Assembly: GCF_038562415.1 (NCBI RefSeq)
Contig: NZ_JBCFBA010000029.1
Coordinates: forward strand, 1-56,177
Length of the DNA stretch: 56,177 bases
Reading direction: 5' to 3'
From: Solidesulfovibrio sp.
GTDB lineage: Bacteria > Desulfobacterota > Desulfovibrionia > Desulfovibrionales > Desulfovibrionaceae
The notes under the pieces are model-generated. The model was not told the DNA's origin, searched no databases, and was given only the letters and a program-made list of their open reading frames with translations. This document shows positions 39,204 to 47,389 of this stretch, piece after piece. The stretch's first letter is position 1. Every line of letters starts with the position of its first letter. The translations under genes and the position numbers were made by a program.

Positions 39204-40687
39204 GCCGCGCGCTCCCCGGCCGTGGCCCGGCCGGTCATCAGGTCGCCCACCTTGGCCGGATCGAGGCTGGCGGCGGGCAGGTCGGCGGCCATGTCGCGGT
39301 TGTAGAAGACCAGCACCCGGCCGGCGTGGGCGAGCAGCTCGTCGAGGTCCTCGGAGAAAAAGACCACGGCCGCGCCGGCCGCGGCTCGCTCCCGGAAATG
39401 GTCCCAGATCTGGGCGATGGAGGCGGCGTCCAGGCCCCGGGTGGGATTGTCGGCCAAAAGGAGTGTGGTGTCGTCGGGAATCAGCGACAGGAGCAAGCGC
39501 TGCTGGTTGCCGCCGGACAGGGAATCGGCCCGGGCGTCGGGGGTGTTGGTGAGGCGAAAGCGGCCCACGCAGCGCTCGGCGAAAATGGCCCGCGCCTCCT
39601 TGCGCCGGTCGGGGAAGGCCAGGCGCACGTGGTCGAGGAGGCTGAGCCCGGCGAAAAGCCCTTCCTCCATGCGGGCGGCCGGCAGGTAATGGACGCCGGC
39701 GGCGAGGAAACCGGTGGCCGGCTTGCCGGCCAGGGCCTTGCCGGAAACTTCCAGGGAGCCGGCCACGCACGGGGCGATGCCGGCCAGGCCGCGCAGCAGG
39801 GCTTCCTGGCCGCCGCCGGAAATGCCGGCCAGGCCCACGATCTCGCCGGGAAAAACCTCCAGGCCCACATCGGTCAGCACGGCCTTGTCGTCGGCGATGA
39901 CCAGGCCCTCGGCGCGCAGGAGCGGCGCGGCCGCGGCGGCCGGCCTGGGCGGCGGGGGCGGCGCGGCCTCGGCCAGGGAGGCGGCCTCGGCCCCGAACAT
40001 GGCCGTGAGGATGGCCTGGCCGTCCAGCGGGGCGGCGAACGTTCCGGCCAGCTTGCCGTGGCGCAGGATGAAGACCTCGTCGCACAGTTCCCTGGCCTCG
40101 GCGAGCTTGTGGGTGACCAGGGCGACCAGGCGTTGCCCGTCGGCGACGAAGGCCCGCAGCACGGCGAACAGCGTCTTTTTCTGGGCCGGGGAGATGCCCG
40201 AGGTCGGCTCGTCGAGAATGAGCAGGCGCACGTCGCGGTCGAACAGCCGGGCCAGCTCCAGGTGCTGGCGCTCGGCCACGGTCAGGTCGGCCACGGCGGC
40301 TTCCGGACGCAGGCAAAAGCCCATGCGCTCGCAGACCGCCCCGAGCCGGGCGCGGGCCTCGGCCCGGGTCAGGACGGGCCCGCCGCCCAGGGCGAAATTC
40401 TCCCAGACGGCCAGCGGCGGGAAATCCAGCGGGTCCTGGGGCAGCATGCCGATGCCCAGGCCCGCCGCCTCGTCCGGGGTCAGCCGGGCGCGCGCGGCGC
40501 CGTCCACGAGGATCTCGCCCCCGTCCGGGGCGTGCTGGCCGCACAGCACGCGCATGAGCGTGGACTTGCCGGCGCCGTTTTCCCCGAGCAGCCCGTGGAT
40601 GCGCCCGCCCCGCAGGGTCAGGCTCACGTCGTCGTTGGCCACAAGCGCCCCGAAGCGCTTGACGATATGGGAGAGGGCGACATCCAC
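39200..40687 (-). CDS. ABC transporter ATPase, tandem NBDs (BMP-type importer)
   Basis: A 495-residue protein with two fused ATPase domains. The N-terminal domain has an intact P-loop (GLLGENGAGKSTLMRVL, residues 33-47), LTVAERQHLELARLF and RLLILDEPTSGIS. The C-terminal domain has a degenerate P-loop (LAGISGGGQEALLRGL) but a good signature and Walker B (LSGGNQQRLLLSL, LLLADNPTRGLD). This asymmetry is normal for sugar and nucleoside importers. ATG 40687 lies 22 bases after the binding-protein gene. Confidence 0.94.
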   Translation of the reverse strand: MDVALSHIVKRFGALVANDDVSLTLRGGRIHGLLGENGAGKSTLMRVLCGQHAPDGGEILVDGAARARLTPDEAAGLGIGMLPQDPLDFPPLAVWENFALGGGPVLTRAEARARLGAVCERMGFCLRPEAAVADLTVAERQHLELARLFDRDVRLLILDEPTSGISPAQKKTLFAVLRAFVADGQRLVALVTHKLAEARELCDEVFILRHGKLAGTFAAPLDGQAILTAMFGAEAASLAEAAPPPPPRPAAAAAPLLRAEGLVIADDKAVLTDVGLEVFPGEIVGLAGISGGGQEALLRGLAGIAPCVAGSLEVSGKALAGKPATGFLAAGVHYLPAARMEEGLFAGLSLLDHVRLAFPDRRKEARAIFAERCVGRFRLTNTPDARADSLSGGNQQRLLLSLIPDDTTLLLADNPTRGLDAASIAQIWDHFRERAAAGAAVVFFSEDLDELLAHAGRVLVFYNRDMAADLPAASLDPAKVGDLMTGRATAGERAA

Positions 40688-40708
40688 GGGCAGGCTCCGG
40701 GGGATCGG

Positions 40709-41887
40709 TTACTTGGAGGCGCTGGCGCCTTCCATGCCCTTGAGCAACTGCGGGCAAAACCACAGTTCCTTGTCCGTGGCCGAGCGGCCGGCCGGCACGA
40801 AAACCGTGCCGTCCTGGTAGGCCAAGGGGCCGGCGAAGAGGTCCACCTTACCCGCGCCCAGGTCGGCCACGAACCGGTCCAGGGCCTGCTTGTTCTCGGC
40901 GGAAAGGGCCTGGCCGGGCAGGAAGCCGACCGGGCTCTTGTCCGGGTCGTTTAGGGCGGCGAAATCCGGGGACAGCCACTCGAAGGCCGGCTTGTAGGTG
41001 CCTTCGGCCACGGCCTTGGCGATGGCGAGCAGCGGCGGGCCCCAGTTGAAGTAGGGCACGCCGAGGCAGGCCTCGGGGGCGCCGCCGCAGGCCTCCTTGA
41101 AGTCGTAGGGCAGGGCATACACGTCGGCGCCGGCCTTGCGGCGGCTGGCGGCCACGGTCAGGGCTTCGGGGGTGTCGATGCCGGAAATGATCACGTCGTA
41201 GCCCTGGTCGAAAAACGAGCCGGCCACCTGGTTGGGGTCGGAGGTCACGCCCGGGATGTTGAACCAGAAGCCGATCCAGGTGACCTTGAACGACAGGGCC
41301 TCGGGTTTAAGGCCGCGCACCTTCTCCCAGGCGTAGCGCGCGCCGAGGTAGGCGGCGTCGGCCAGGCGGCGGGTCTCGTCGTTGATCAGCGGCCCCAGGA
41401 AGCCGATCTTGCCGGTCTTGGTGGTCATGGCCGCGGAAAAGCCGGCCATCATCTTGGCGTATTCCATCTTGGAGAAGACGTTGCCCAGGTTTTTCGGGGC
41501 CTTGCCCGTGAGCACGTCGTCGCCGGAAATGTGGACGAAGGTCAGTTCCGGGTGCTGTTCGGCGGCTTCGCGGATGCCGTCCTTCATGTCGTCGGAGCCG
41601 GCGAAAATAAGCGTCGCGCCCTTGGCCACCAGGTCGTCCACCACCTGGGGGATGGTCACGCCGGGCCGGTCGGCCGGGTTGACCTTGTCGAGGTAGAGCA
41701 TCTTGGCCCCGGGCAGGTGGGCCTCGACGTATTTGCCGCCCTCGTACTGGGCCTGGCTGTAGCCTTTGTCGTTGTAGGGGCCGACCAGCAGCAACCCGAA
41801 GGTCAGGGGTGTTTCGGCGGCCTGGGCGGAAGCGGCGAGGGCCAGGCACAGGGCCAGGATGGCCGGAAGGAAGCGGGCGGGGCGCAT
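40709..41887 (-). CDS. BMP-family substrate-binding protein
   Basis: A 392-residue exported protein: signal peptide MRPARFLPAILALCLALAASAQA, then the BMP (PnrA/Med) fold with TFGLLLVGPYNDKGYSQAQYEGG, ATLIFAGSDDMKDGI, GFLGPLINDETRRLADAAYLGARYA and DVIISGIDTPEAL. The signal lacks a lipobox, so it is a free periplasmic protein rather than the lipoprotein form usual in Gram-positives. PnrA-like proteins bind purine nucleosides; the closer ligand here is unproven. AAAGGAG precedes ATG 41887. First gene of the importer operon. Confidence 0.92.
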   Translation of the reverse strand: MRPARFLPAILALCLALAASAQAAETPLTFGLLLVGPYNDKGYSQAQYEGGKYVEAHLPGAKMLYLDKVNPADRPGVTIPQVVDDLVAKGATLIFAGSDDMKDGIREAAEQHPELTFVHISGDDVLTGKAPKNLGNVFSKMEYAKMMAGFSAAMTTKTGKIGFLGPLINDETRRLADAAYLGARYAWEKVRGLKPEALSFKVTWIGFWFNIPGVTSDPNQVAGSFFDQGYDVIISGIDTPEALTVAASRRKAGADVYALPYDFKEACGGAPEACLGVPYFNWGPPLLAIAKAVAEGTYKPAFEWLSPDFAALNDPDKSPVGFLPGQALSAENKQALDRFVADLGAGKVDLFAGPLAYQDGTVFVPAGRSATDKELWFCPQLLKGMEGASASK

Positions 41888-41963
41888 GGGGTTCTCCTTT
41901 GGGCGCTTGGATGCGGGCAATGTAAAAAAAGCGGGCGCGTTGCGCCAGGGGGGCCGGGCCATC

Positions 41964-43028
41964 TCAGGACCGTCCCGGCAGCAGGCCGTGGCGCAAAAAA
42001 TCCTCGACCAGGGAAAAGACGGTTTCGTTGCCGCAAAAACGGCCGCCGGCGATGCGGTCGCGCCGGGCGGGGAGGCCTTTTTCGAAATCGGGGAGCAGTT
42101 CGGGCGTCAGCCGGCCCATGGAGGCCATCCGGCCGTAGCCCAGGCGCTCCAGGTAGAGGGCGTTTAACTGCTGCTCGAAGGCTCCGGCCACGGGGAAGGA
42201 CAGGACCGGCTTGCCGTAGAAAAGCGCCTCGCTCATGAGGTTGTGGCTGCCGCCGCAGATGACGTAGGCGCAGGAGGCCAGGTCGTCGAGAAAGCCGTCC
42301 TCGGAATAGTCGCGGAAGGTCAGGTTGCCGTCGACCTGGTCCTTCTTGTAGCCGTAGACGCGAAATTCCCGGTCCATGCGGCGAAGGAAGGGGGCGAAGG
42401 CGTCGCAGATGCCGCAGCTTTGGTAGACCAGGATGTGGCTGCCGTCGGTCGGGCGGCGCTCCAGGACGCTTTGGCGCAGGATGGCCGGGGCCAGGCGGGC
42501 CCGGGCGCCGGGCTTGGGGGGCGGCTGGTAGAAGGAGATGGCCAGGTAGTCGGTGGCGGCGGAAAAAAGGAAGCGGATGGAGGCCCGGATGCCCCAGTAG
42601 TCGGGCAGAAGCCGCCAGGGCACGTCGTGGTCGCAGCAGGAGATGACGTGCTGGTGGTCGATGGACAGGCAGGGGATGCCGGCTTTTTTCGCGGCGATGG
42701 GCACGAAGTATTCGTAGTCGGAGATGGCCCGGTCGGGCTTGAAGGCGGCGATGAGCCCGGCCAGGCGGGCCAGTTCCGCGCCGCGCCGGGCCAGGGTGCG
42801 GCCGGCCAGGCGCAGGGTGGCCGGGGTGTCGAGCTTCTGGTTCCTGTAGCGGGTACCGGGGTTTTCGAACCGTTCCACCGGGAATTCCCGGGACAGCAGC
42901 CCCGCCCCCTCCTCGCTGGAGACGAACAGGAATTCGTGGCCCTTCGCCCGCAGGTGGCGGGCCAGGATGAGGGCGCGGATGGCGTGGCCGTGCTGGGTGC
43001 CGTGCACGCCGTAGAGAATGCGGGCCAT
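41964..43028 (-). CDS. GT28-like glycosyltransferase (MJ1255/VC2487 type)
   Basis: A 354-residue GT-B protein starting ARILYGVHGTQHGHAIRALILARHL, a motif of the MJ1255/VC2487 family. Other marks are LFVSSEEGAGLL, SDYEYFVPIAAKKAGIPCLSIDHQHVIS and the donor-binding YVICGGSHNLMSEALFYGKPVLSFPVAGAFEQQLNA, like MurG/GT28. It would transfer a nucleotide-activated sugar at the cytoplasmic membrane face. ATG 43028 was chosen over a longer, low-quality N-terminus; GGAGGA lies 11 bases upstream. An acyltransferase gene is upstream on the same strand. Confidence 0.88.
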   Translation of the reverse strand: MARILYGVHGTQHGHAIRALILARHLRAKGHEFLFVSSEEGAGLLSREFPVERFENPGTRYRNQKLDTPATLRLAGRTLARRGAELARLAGLIAAFKPDRAISDYEYFVPIAAKKAGIPCLSIDHQHVISCCDHDVPWRLLPDYWGIRASIRFLFSAATDYLAISFYQPPPKPGARARLAPAILRQSVLERRPTDGSHILVYQSCGICDAFAPFLRRMDREFRVYGYKKDQVDGNLTFRDYSEDGFLDDLASCAYVICGGSHNLMSEALFYGKPVLSFPVAGAFEQQLNALYLERLGYGRMASMGRLTPELLPDFEKGLPARRDRIAGGRFCGNETVFSLVEDFLRHGLLPGRS

Positions 43029-43146
43029 GGTTGGGGCTGTCCTCCGGCAAGGGGCCGCGCCCGCAAGCGGACGACGGTTGCAGGGACGTGTAAGGGGCGG
43101 GGCGGCCGGCGTCAATGGCGGGGGCGGCGCTGTCCGGGCCTGACGG

Positions 43147-43869
43147 CTAGAACAGCCAGATGTGTTCCAGTTCCTCGCCGTGGCGGCCCTCGGTGCGGCG
43201 TTCGCGCAGGACCGTGGCCGGCCGGCCGGCCACGACCATGTTTTCCGGCACGTCGTGGGTGACGAGCGCCCCGGCGGCCACGATGGCCTGCGCGCCCACG
43301 GTCACGCCCGGCAGGATGGTCGCGCCGGAATAGACCTTGGCATAGTCGCCGACGACCACCGGGGCGTAGAGGCGCTCGATGTGCGAGGCCTCGCCGTGGC
43401 TGTGGGTGTAGACGCGCACGTCCTCGGCCAGGGCCACGCCGTCGCCGAGGGTGATGCCGCCCTTGGTGTCCAGGAACACGTTGCGGTTGACGAACACCCC
43501 GGCCCCCACCCGCAGCAGCGGCCCGAAATTAAATCGCAGGTTCTCCTCGGCGGTGAAGGCGCTGCCGCAGGCCCCGAACAGCCGGTGGGCGATCAGCCGG
43601 CGCAGGGGGATGGCGAAGGGGACGATGAGGGAAAGCGGCAGCTTGTCGAAGGCGTCCCACAGGAAATGCAGGTGGCGCAGGGCCGGGGTGAGCGGACAGT
43701 CCTCGGCCCGGGGCAGGGTTTCGGCGTACAGGCGCAAATGGCACAACAAGTCCAGGGACAGGCGCGGGGCGTCGAGGGTGGCCAGGACGTCCTGAAGGAC
43801 TTCCGGGTCCTCGATGTTGTCCAATCGTTCGGCGATCCGCTCCAGGCGGGCCTTGAAGCAACTGGTCAT
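43147..43869 (-). CDS. Left-handed beta-helix acyltransferase
   Basis: A 240-residue protein. A helical N-terminal region (about 1-95) precedes hexapeptide-repeat coils (about 115-230): LLRVGAGVFVNRNVFLDTKGGITLGDGVALAEDVRVYTHSH, then VVVGDYAKVYSGATILPGVTVGAQAIVAAGALVT and GRPATVL. This is the maltose/galactoside O-acetyltransferase type with the catalytic His in YTHSH. AGGAGAGACC precedes ATG 43869. It probably O-acetylates a sugar or lipid intermediate made by the neighbouring glycosyltransferase, as inferred from position only. Confidence 0.9.
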   Translation of the reverse strand: MTSCFKARLERIAERLDNIEDPEVLQDVLATLDAPRLSLDLLCHLRLYAETLPRAEDCPLTPALRHLHFLWDAFDKLPLSLIVPFAIPLRRLIAHRLFGACGSAFTAEENLRFNFGPLLRVGAGVFVNRNVFLDTKGGITLGDGVALAEDVRVYTHSHGEASHIERLYAPVVVGDYAKVYSGATILPGVTVGAQAIVAAGALVTHDVPENMVVAGRPATVLRERRTEGRHGEELEHIWLF

Positions 43870-44045
43870 GGTCTCTCCTGGGTTGGGGACGATGGGCAAC
43901 GCCGTCCCTGGCGTGTCGTGTCCGAAAGGACGTTTCCGCCGGGCGGACCAATGGCGGCCCATGATGCCAAGGCCGCGAGTTCCCGGTCAAGGGCCGCGGC
44001 GGTTGTCCGCCGTGTTGCCCCTCGAAACCCTGGTTTCCCTGCCGG

Positions 44046-46217
44046 CTATGGTTTCTGGCCGGCCTGGCGCAGCAACCGGCCGTAGAGCCTGGCCGCTTCG
44101 GCGTAGTCGGGCCGGGAGGCGACCACCGGGCGCAACACGGCCAGGGCCTCGCCGGACTGGCCGGACCGGGCCAGCAGGAAGGCCAGGGCGTAGGCGTAGC
44201 GCGGGTTGTCGGGGCGCAGGCCACCGGCTTGCCGGGCGAAACGCAGGGCATCCTCGGGGTTGGTCGCGGCCAGCAGCAGGCCCAGGTTGAAGTGGGCCGG
44301 GGCGTCGTCCGGGGCCAGGCGCAGGGCCTCGGCCAGGGCCTGCTCGGCCGCCTCGGGCTGGCCCAGGCGGCCCAGGGCGATGGACAGGTTGACCAGCGGG
44401 GCCACGGCGGCCGGGTCCAGGAGCCGGGCCTTTTCGTAATACCCCACGGCCCGTTGCGCATCGCCCTGGCCGAGGGCGTGGTTGCCCAGGTTGTACTGCG
44501 AGGTCCACAGGTCCGGCCGGGCCGCAAGCGAAGCCAGAAATTCCGCGGTGGCCCGTTCCACGGCCGGAAGCGAAGTCGCGTCGAGGGCCTGGCGCGGCAC
44601 CCCGGACAAGGCCGCCGCCGCCCGCACGCGCACCAGCCGGTAGTCGTCGGCGCAAAGCCGCACCAGGGCCGCCAAGCCCTCGGGCGTGGGGCCATCGGTG
44701 AGCGCCTCGGCCGCCGCCGCCCGCACCAGGGGCGAGGGGGCCGAGGCGGCGGCCACTATCGCCGGCCACTTGCGCCCGTCGGCACAGGGCCGCAGCAGGC
44801 GCAGGAGCGAGGCGGCATAAACGGCGTCGCTTTTGCCGTCCGCCACGCAATCGAGCATGGCCGCAAGGCCCGACCAGTCGCCGCGCCGGGCGGCGGCGAC
44901 CAGTTCGGCCCGGGCCAGGACCGGGGCCTGGTAGTCGTTTGCGTGCCAGGCCCGGACCTGCCCGTCGGCCCAGGCCGCGTCCTTGTCGGCGTGGCAGAGG
45001 GTGCAGGCGTTGGGCGAGCCGTAGGCCAGGGTCGCCGCCGGGGTGGGCGGCAGCATGGAGTGGTCGCTACGGCGCATGCGGGCGAATTCCGTGGCGGGCA
45101 TGTGGCAGGACACGCAGCGGTTGCCGGGGCTGCCCTCGGGGTGGCGGGTGTGGCTTGAGGCGTTGTCCACCCGGTCGGCGTGGCAGGGCTTGCAGGCGTC
45201 GTTGGCCTTGGCCGGGTCGGCGAATTTGTAGCGGCCGCTGGAGGTGTGGCAGTGCATGCAGTCGAGCTGGCCGGACAAGGCGCAGGGGCTGCGGGCCCAG
45301 GAGGTCATGGTGTAGTTTTCGCCCAGGTCGCGGCCGTCGGGGTGGAAGTCCGGGTTTTCGTAGCCGATGAGGTCGAAGTGGTCGAAGTAGCGCTCGCCCG
45401 GGGCGAAGGAGACGGTCAGGGGCACGGTTTTGGCGTGGCAGGCGCCGCACAGGTCGTTTTGCTGGGCGTGGGTGAAGGCGCTGCCGCCCCGGATGAGCTT
45501 CATGTCCTTGGGCGGGTTGTTCTTGGGCGCGGCCTGGCAGACGCGGATGTGTTCCTGGCCCGGGCCGTGGCAGGTCTCGCAGTTGATGCCGGGTTCGGTC
45601 CAGGTGGTCGCGTAGGTGTCGGTTCGGGGGTCGTAGTTGGTGGAAAGCTGGCTGACGTGGCAGCCGTAGCAGCCGGTATTGAAGGTGTAGGGCCAGTCCT
45701 TCCAGGAGAGCGTCGGGCTTGGGCCGCCGGGGAAGTGGCGCGCGGCGCTGCCGGCCATGTCGTACCACTGCTTGCGGCGCACGTCGTAGGCGAGCGGCAG
45801 GGTCTGCAACCGGCCCCGCTCCAGGGGGGTCAGGAAATAGAAGACGTTCTTGCCGCCGAGGACCTGGGCGATGGGGTAGGTCTTGGTCTGGCCGTCGGTG
45901 CGCTCTTCCAGGAAGCCCTCGCCGGCGCCCAGGCGCATGCGGTAGGCGGCCTGGCCGATGACGATGTCCGCCTCCTGGGGGCCAAGCAGCGACGCGGCCA
46001 AGGCGTCGTCGTAGGGGCGCATGGCCAGGCCGTGGAAGGAGGTGGACCAGAGCTTGTAGAATTTCTCGTGGCAGTCGCGGCAACTGGCCGAGCCGGTGAA
46101 GGCCGGGGCGGCCGGGGGAGGAGCGGCTTTTTGGGCGGGTTTGGCGGAAGCTTCCGGGACGGCCAAGACGGAACCGAGACAGAGGACGAGGGCGGGGAGG
46201 TGCATCCAGTGGGGCAT
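44046..46217 (-). CDS. Exported octaheme cytochrome c with HEAT-like and TPR repeats
   Basis: A 723-residue periplasmic protein with signal peptide HLPALVLCLGSVLAVPEASA. Eight CxxCH sites at about 46, 183, 213, 257, 320, 342, 368 and 405 fit the cytochrome c554/nitrite-reductase-related multiheme type. Residues 440-570 are Ala/Leu-rich helical repeats (HEAT-like: SPLVRAAAAEAL, YRLVRVRAAAAL). Residues 590-720 are three or four TPRs (SQYNLGNHALGQGDAQRAVGYYEKA, VNLSIALGRLGQPEAAEQAL). Heme and protein-binding parts are fused, so it may dock partners for electron transfer. The start is uncertain (ATG 46217, weak ribosome site). Confidence 0.9.
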   Translation of the reverse strand: MPHWMHLPALVLCLGSVLAVPEASAKPAQKAAPPPAAPAFTGSASCRDCHEKFYKLWSTSFHGLAMRPYDDALAASLLGPQEADIVIGQAAYRMRLGAGEGFLEERTDGQTKTYPIAQVLGGKNVFYFLTPLERGRLQTLPLAYDVRRKQWYDMAGSAARHFPGGPSPTLSWKDWPYTFNTGCYGCHVSQLSTNYDPRTDTYATTWTEPGINCETCHGPGQEHIRVCQAAPKNNPPKDMKLIRGGSAFTHAQQNDLCGACHAKTVPLTVSFAPGERYFDHFDLIGYENPDFHPDGRDLGENYTMTSWARSPCALSGQLDCMHCHTSSGRYKFADPAKANDACKPCHADRVDNASSHTRHPEGSPGNRCVSCHMPATEFARMRRSDHSMLPPTPAATLAYGSPNACTLCHADKDAAWADGQVRAWHANDYQAPVLARAELVAAARRGDWSGLAAMLDCVADGKSDAVYAASLLRLLRPCADGRKWPAIVAAASAPSPLVRAAAAEALTDGPTPEGLAALVRLCADDYRLVRVRAAAALSGVPRQALDATSLPAVERATAEFLASLAARPDLWTSQYNLGNHALGQGDAQRAVGYYEKARLLDPAAVAPLVNLSIALGRLGQPEAAEQALAEALRLAPDDAPAHFNLGLLLAATNPEDALRFARQAGGLRPDNPRYAYALAFLLARSGQSGEALAVLRPVVASRPDYAEAARLYGRLLRQAGQKP

Positions 46218-46488
46218 GGCGTGCGTTCCGTGGACGGTTGGAATTTCGCCTCCCGCTGCCGGTCGGGCATCGGGTGGTAACGGCCGGCTCGCGGAAACCA
46301 TAGCATGGGTGCCACCGGGCTTGGAACAGCCTCGGCGGCGGTATCCTCCCCCTGGTGCGGTGGCGACGGCCGGTCGCTGCGGCGGAGCCGTTCGGCCGGT
46401 ATCGGGAACCGGGGGGCGGTTGGCCGCCGCTCCCCGGCCCCGACGCCGGCCAGGCCGGCCTGGGCGATGCGCTCGCGAACGCGGCAGG

Positions 46489-47079
46489 TTACCAAGTGGT
46501 GCAGGAATAAGGCTGCGGGCATTTCTCCAGGAACATGATCACGTCGTTGAAAAGAACGATCTTGTCCTGTTCGCTGAGACGTTCGATAGCGAGCCGGTAG
46601 TAGTGATCATAGCTGCAGCGGGTATTGTCGGCGGCATCGCGAATGTGGTTGTACCACCATTTGGCCACGTCACGCAGCGCATCCGCGGCCATATGATCCA
46701 CGATGTGGTAGGCCTTTCCCGTCGTCATCTCTACCTGGGCTTTGAGCGGCAGCATGAACGTACTGATGAATTTGGTGTGTGCCGTCAAATGTCCGGTATA
46801 GACATTTTCCGGGAAGGAGAATTTTTCCACAAGAATTTTCAGGAGGCCCTCTTCCAGGGTGAAATGCGAGCAGGAAAAAAGATCAAGGAAGGAAAATTTT
46901 TTTTGCATGTATTCGATGCAGCTAAGTTGCGGAATCCTGTTGTTGATGATTTCCGTGTGCCATGTGTTGATGAATCGGAGAATTCCCTTGTGCTGGCAGT
47001 TTATTATATCGATGACGCAGTCGTAGCTCTTCTTCCATGTGATGAACTCGACAATCGGGGCCGGGGATTCCTGCTGCAT
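46489..47079 (-). CDS. Bacteriohemerythrin
   Basis: A 196-residue cytoplasmic di-iron O2-binding protein. The full ligand set is visible: His in IINCQHKGILRFIN, H and E in HFTLEEGLL, two His in HLTAHTKFI, and His/Asp in WWYNHIRDAAD. It extends about 45 residues beyond the core with YDHYYRLAIERL. AAAGGA precedes ATG 47079. It is less GC-rich than most of the window and uses AT-ending codons, which may mean transfer or low expression. In anaerobes such proteins bind or sense O2. It stands alone between the octaheme cytochrome and alaS. Confidence 0.9.
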   Translation of the reverse strand: MQQESPAPIVEFITWKKSYDCVIDIINCQHKGILRFINTWHTEIINNRIPQLSCIEYMQKKFSFLDLFSCSHFTLEEGLLKILVEKFSFPENVYTGHLTAHTKFISTFMLPLKAQVEMTTGKAYHIVDHMAADALRDVAKWWYNHIRDAADNTRCSYDHYYRLAIERLSEQDKIVLFNDVIMFLEKCPQPYSCTTW

Positions 47080-47330
47080 GATACATCCTTTTGCAGAAGG
47101 TTCTGGAAAATCTTGAGACCGAACGGCGCGTGATGCCTCCTGAAATTCGTTTTTCGGCGTGCCCGGCGACGGCACTGGTTACCGAGATTGTCTGTTTCCC
47201 TAGCTTTGCCAAAGAAAAAAGTAAACGCTCGATCTCGGAATTGAGGGTGCACCGGAAGTGTCCCACCGAAAAGGGGGTCTGGGGCCATGTCCTTGCGGTG
47301 TTGACCGCCAAGCCAAGCCGGCGGCGTGTC
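47080..47330. other. Intergenic region upstream of the hemerythrin gene
   Basis: The gap between hemerythrin and alaS is 310 bases; the alaS terminator takes 47331-47365. No gene is supported here. There is a perfect 11-base palindrome CTTTGCCAAAG near 47204-47214 and an A/T-rich patch (47214-47226) that may hold a minus-strand promoter for hemerythrin, but no good -10/-35 pair is visible. Confidence 0.4.
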
Positions 47331-47365
47331 AAAAAAACAGGGCGGCCCCCTGTGGGGCCGCCCTG
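47331..47365 (-). terminator. Intrinsic terminator of alaS
   Basis: Twelve-base perfect arms CAGGGCGGCCCC (47338-47349) and GGGGCCGCCCTG (47354-47365) with loop CTGT, followed on the minus strand by seven T residues (47331-47337). It lies 25 bases after the alaS stop. Confidence 0.92.
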
Positions 47366-47389
47366 GCTGCGTCGTATGAAAATCGCTTC

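Noticed and set aside
39200-40687. Degenerate second P-loop in the ABC ATPase as evidence of decay
   Set aside because: Asymmetric tandem NBDs with one weak P-loop are normal in sugar and nucleoside importers.
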